Assembly: GCA_002403995.1 (NCBI GenBank) | Contig: DHIV01000076.1 | Span: 6,457-15,282 of the forward strand | Direction: 5' to 3' | Length of the DNA: 8,826 nucleotides | DNA from: Gallionella sp. UBA4737 | GTDB taxonomy: Bacteria > Pseudomonadota > Gammaproteobacteria > Burkholderiales > Gallionellaceae | Shown: one piece after another, positions 7,733-8,826 of the stretch | How positions within the stretch are numbered: the stretch's first letter is position 1 | Layout of the letters: each line of letters opens with the position of its first letter | Made by a program: the position numbers and the translations under genes | Notes under the pieces: generated by a model | Seen by the model: the letters and a program-made list of their open reading frames with translations, nothing else | Database searches by the model: none | What the model was told of the DNA's origin: nothing

Positions 7733-7801
7733 TGGTTGCTTGAAAATCGGTTGTGGTATCAAAACAAGTTGGTTTGCATTTGATCGGAGTCGAATAAAAA
7801 A

Positions 7802-8626
7802 GTGATGGAAAAGCAAAAAATAAGGATGATCCATAACATGGCGCGCTCCGGGAGCACGCTTATGTGCAGGTGTCTCGGGTGCATGGAAGGCGTCGTGCTG
7901 CTCAGCGAGCTACATCCGCTTGCGAGCCTGGATGGTGCTTTCAGGCAGGCGAAAGAATGGTTCGGTCTGTTGACCCAGAACGATATTGCCGAACTGCAAA
8001 AGCCAGGGAGTGCAAATTACACAAAGGCGATCGTGCTGATCGAACAGCGTTGCAGAGAGCGCGGCGCTACCCTGATCCTGCGTGACTGGGCACATCTCGA
8101 TTACACCGGTTATCCATATCTCGCCCCCGGCTATCGCCCGCTGCTTTACACGGAACTTGCCGAAAGTTTCGATATCGTTCGCATATCGACCACGCGCGAT
8201 CCGGTTACCCAATGGCAGAGTCTGATTCGACTGGACATGATGCGGAAGCCGCCCCAGGCTGGAACATTCGGTCTCGATCAATTCCTTGTTGGCTATCGTA
8301 AATATGCCGAGTTGTGCGTGGAAACCGGTTTCATTCGTTATGAAGATTTTCTTCTGGATCCGGATCTGGCGATGCGCAAACTTTGCGATCACCTGCAAAT
8401 CAAATTCGATCCGGGTTTTATCAATAAATGGCCTGACTACAAGACGATAACCGGAGATACCCCCGACCCGAACAGTCCGAATGAAATCAGAATGCCTTAC
8501 GACTCGAACAAGATATTATTGCCTCCCAAGCGCCCGGTTGAACCGGGCCTGAAGAAAAGATTTCTGGCTAATGCCGATTATCACCGCGCGTGTGAATTGC
8601 TCGGCTATGACCTCCTGAAAGAATGA
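7802..8626 (+). CDS. Stand-alone PAPS-dependent sulfotransferase family protein
   Basis: A 274-residue soluble protein of the P-loop sulfotransferase superfamily, which transfers sulfate from PAPS to hydroxyls of glycans, lipids or proteins. The N-terminal strand-loop HNMARSGSTLMCR (11-23) is the 5'-phosphosulfate-binding P-loop (ARSGST, 14-19). RISTTRDPVTQWQSLIR (127-143), with R132-D133-P134 and S140, is the 3'-phosphate-binding motif. YEDFLLDPD (180-188) is the YEDL-x-DP motif typical of bacterial members. The length fits a single-domain enzyme; unlike many bacterial relatives it has no fused TPR domain. Starts are GTG 7802 or ATG 7805; GGAG at 7786-7789 is 12 nt from the GTG, a long spacing, so the exact start is uncertain. 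It begins 69 nt after paralogue C and lies between C and D on the same strand, so the acceptor may be linked to the GT41 pathway (inference). Sampled lines average about 50% GC against about 60% in C, consistent with a different origin. Confidence 0.85.
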   Translation: MMEKQKIRMIHNMARSGSTLMCRCLGCMEGVVLLSELHPLASLDGAFRQAKEWFGLLTQNDIAELQKPGSANYTKAIVLIEQRCRERGATLILRDWAHLDYTGYPYLAPGYRPLLYTELAESFDIVRISTTRDPVTQWQSLIRLDMMRKPPQAGTFGLDQFLVGYRKYAELCVETGFIRYEDFLLDPDLAMRKLCDHLQIKFDPGFINKWPDYKTITGDTPDPNSPNEIRMPYDSNKILLPPKRPVEPGLKKRFLANADYHRACELLGYDLLKE

Positions 8627-8636
8627 GGGGATGTCA

Positions 8637-8720
8637 ATGTTCAGAACCAGTCCGCTGAATCAATCAGGGCAGCGGAAGATACTAAAAGCAATTCCATGCC
8701 GCTACAATGCCGGGCGATAA
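8637..8720 (+). CDS. Possible 27-residue small ORF, unrecognised
   Basis: ATG 8637 is 6 nt after a GAGGGG Shine-Dalgarno-like run (8625-8630) that overlaps the sulfotransferase stop. The frame gives a 27-residue basic peptide (MFRTSPLNQSGQRKILKAIP, ending CRYNAGR) and stops with TAA at 8718-8720, 19 nt before paralogue D. I do not recognise it. The good spacing is the only support. Alternatively it is chance, and the stretch is partly a decayed end of a GT41 gene. Confidence 0.2.
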   Translation: MFRTSPLNQSGQRKILKAIPCRYNAGR

Positions 8721-8739
8721 CTGAACTCAACCAACACGC

Positions 8740-8826
8740 ATGAAACCCAAGAAGCCCGACCCGATGCGGCAGACTCAAGTGCCGCCCGCTGCCGACGTGA
8801 ACGCGCTGCTCGCGCTGTACAACGCG
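8740..8826 (+). CDS. TPR-SPINDLY family glycosyltransferase (GT41), paralogue D, 5' end only
   Basis: The first 29 codons of a fourth array member, cut by the right contig edge. The peptide starts MKPKKPDPMRQTQ and continues PPAADVNALLALYNA. It matches the N-terminus of paralogue A almost residue for residue (MNPEKPEPMRQTQ, then MNALIALYNA) and shares the ADVNAL block with B. The three homologous starts confirm ATG as the start codon. Neither TPRs nor catalytic region are in the window, so activity and TPR number are unknown. It lies 113 nt after the sulfotransferase on the same strand. Its last 22 bases are also present in paralogue C, which may be why assembly stopped here. Confidence 0.85.
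   Translation, partial: MKPKKPDPMRQTQVPPAADVNALLALYNA

Noticed and set aside
7733..7801. Search for a terminator after paralogue C or a promoter for the sulfotransferase gene
   Set aside because: The A/T-rich gap shows only weak matches (for example TTGCTT with TATCAA at 15 nt) and a poor CAAAAC/GGTTTG stem. Neither is convincing, so readthrough from C cannot be excluded.
8703..8708. TACAAT, 5 of 6 matches to a -10 box, upstream of paralogue D
   Set aside because: No acceptable -35 hexamer at 16-18 nt upstream; a single hexamer is not enough.

Overview
This window looks like a whole short-read contig from a Gram-negative bacterium. The protein style and a GC content of roughly 55-60% in the main genes suggest a betaproteobacterium such as the Gallionella/Sideroxydans group, but that placement is an inference from memory of similar proteins and is weak. 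Bases 1-13 are a remnant of the Nextera transposase adapter, and the right end stops inside a repeated gene start. Both edges are therefore technical, and the locus continues beyond them.

Layout. On the left, on the minus strand, is a 3'-truncated polytopic membrane protein of the DUF2142 family (14-1085). After a divergent intergenic region comes a small two-helix membrane protein of the DUF2798 family (1308-1532). The rest, all on the plus strand, is an array of TPR-SPINDLY/O-GlcNAc-transferase-like (GT41) genes: A (1742-3571), B (3587-5413), C (5429-7732) and the first 29 codons of a fourth copy, D (from 8740). A, B and C are separated by exactly 15 nt each and probably form one transcription unit. 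A and B carry three canonical 34-residue TPRs and C carries eight, in front of very similar catalytic domains. A stand-alone PAPS-dependent sulfotransferase gene (7802-8626) sits between C and D.

How the genes may work together. GT41 enzymes are soluble transferases that put a single sugar on Ser/Thr of proteins selected by the TPR superhelix. A series of paralogues with different TPR lengths and conserved catalytic domains, plus a sulfotransferase and a GT-C-like membrane protein nearby, suggests a protein (or surface glycan) modification island in which several acceptors are glycosylated and the product may be sulfated. This is a hypothesis. The sugar donor (UDP-GlcNAc as in OGT, GDP-fucose as in plant SPINDLY, or another) and the acceptors cannot be read from this sequence, and no acceptor protein such as a flagellin is present in the window.

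The most interesting signal is evolutionary. The catalytic half of C is a mosaic, near-identical to B in one stretch and to A in the next, which points to gene conversion or unequal crossing-over within the array. The TPR number appears to be changing by whole 102-bp units.
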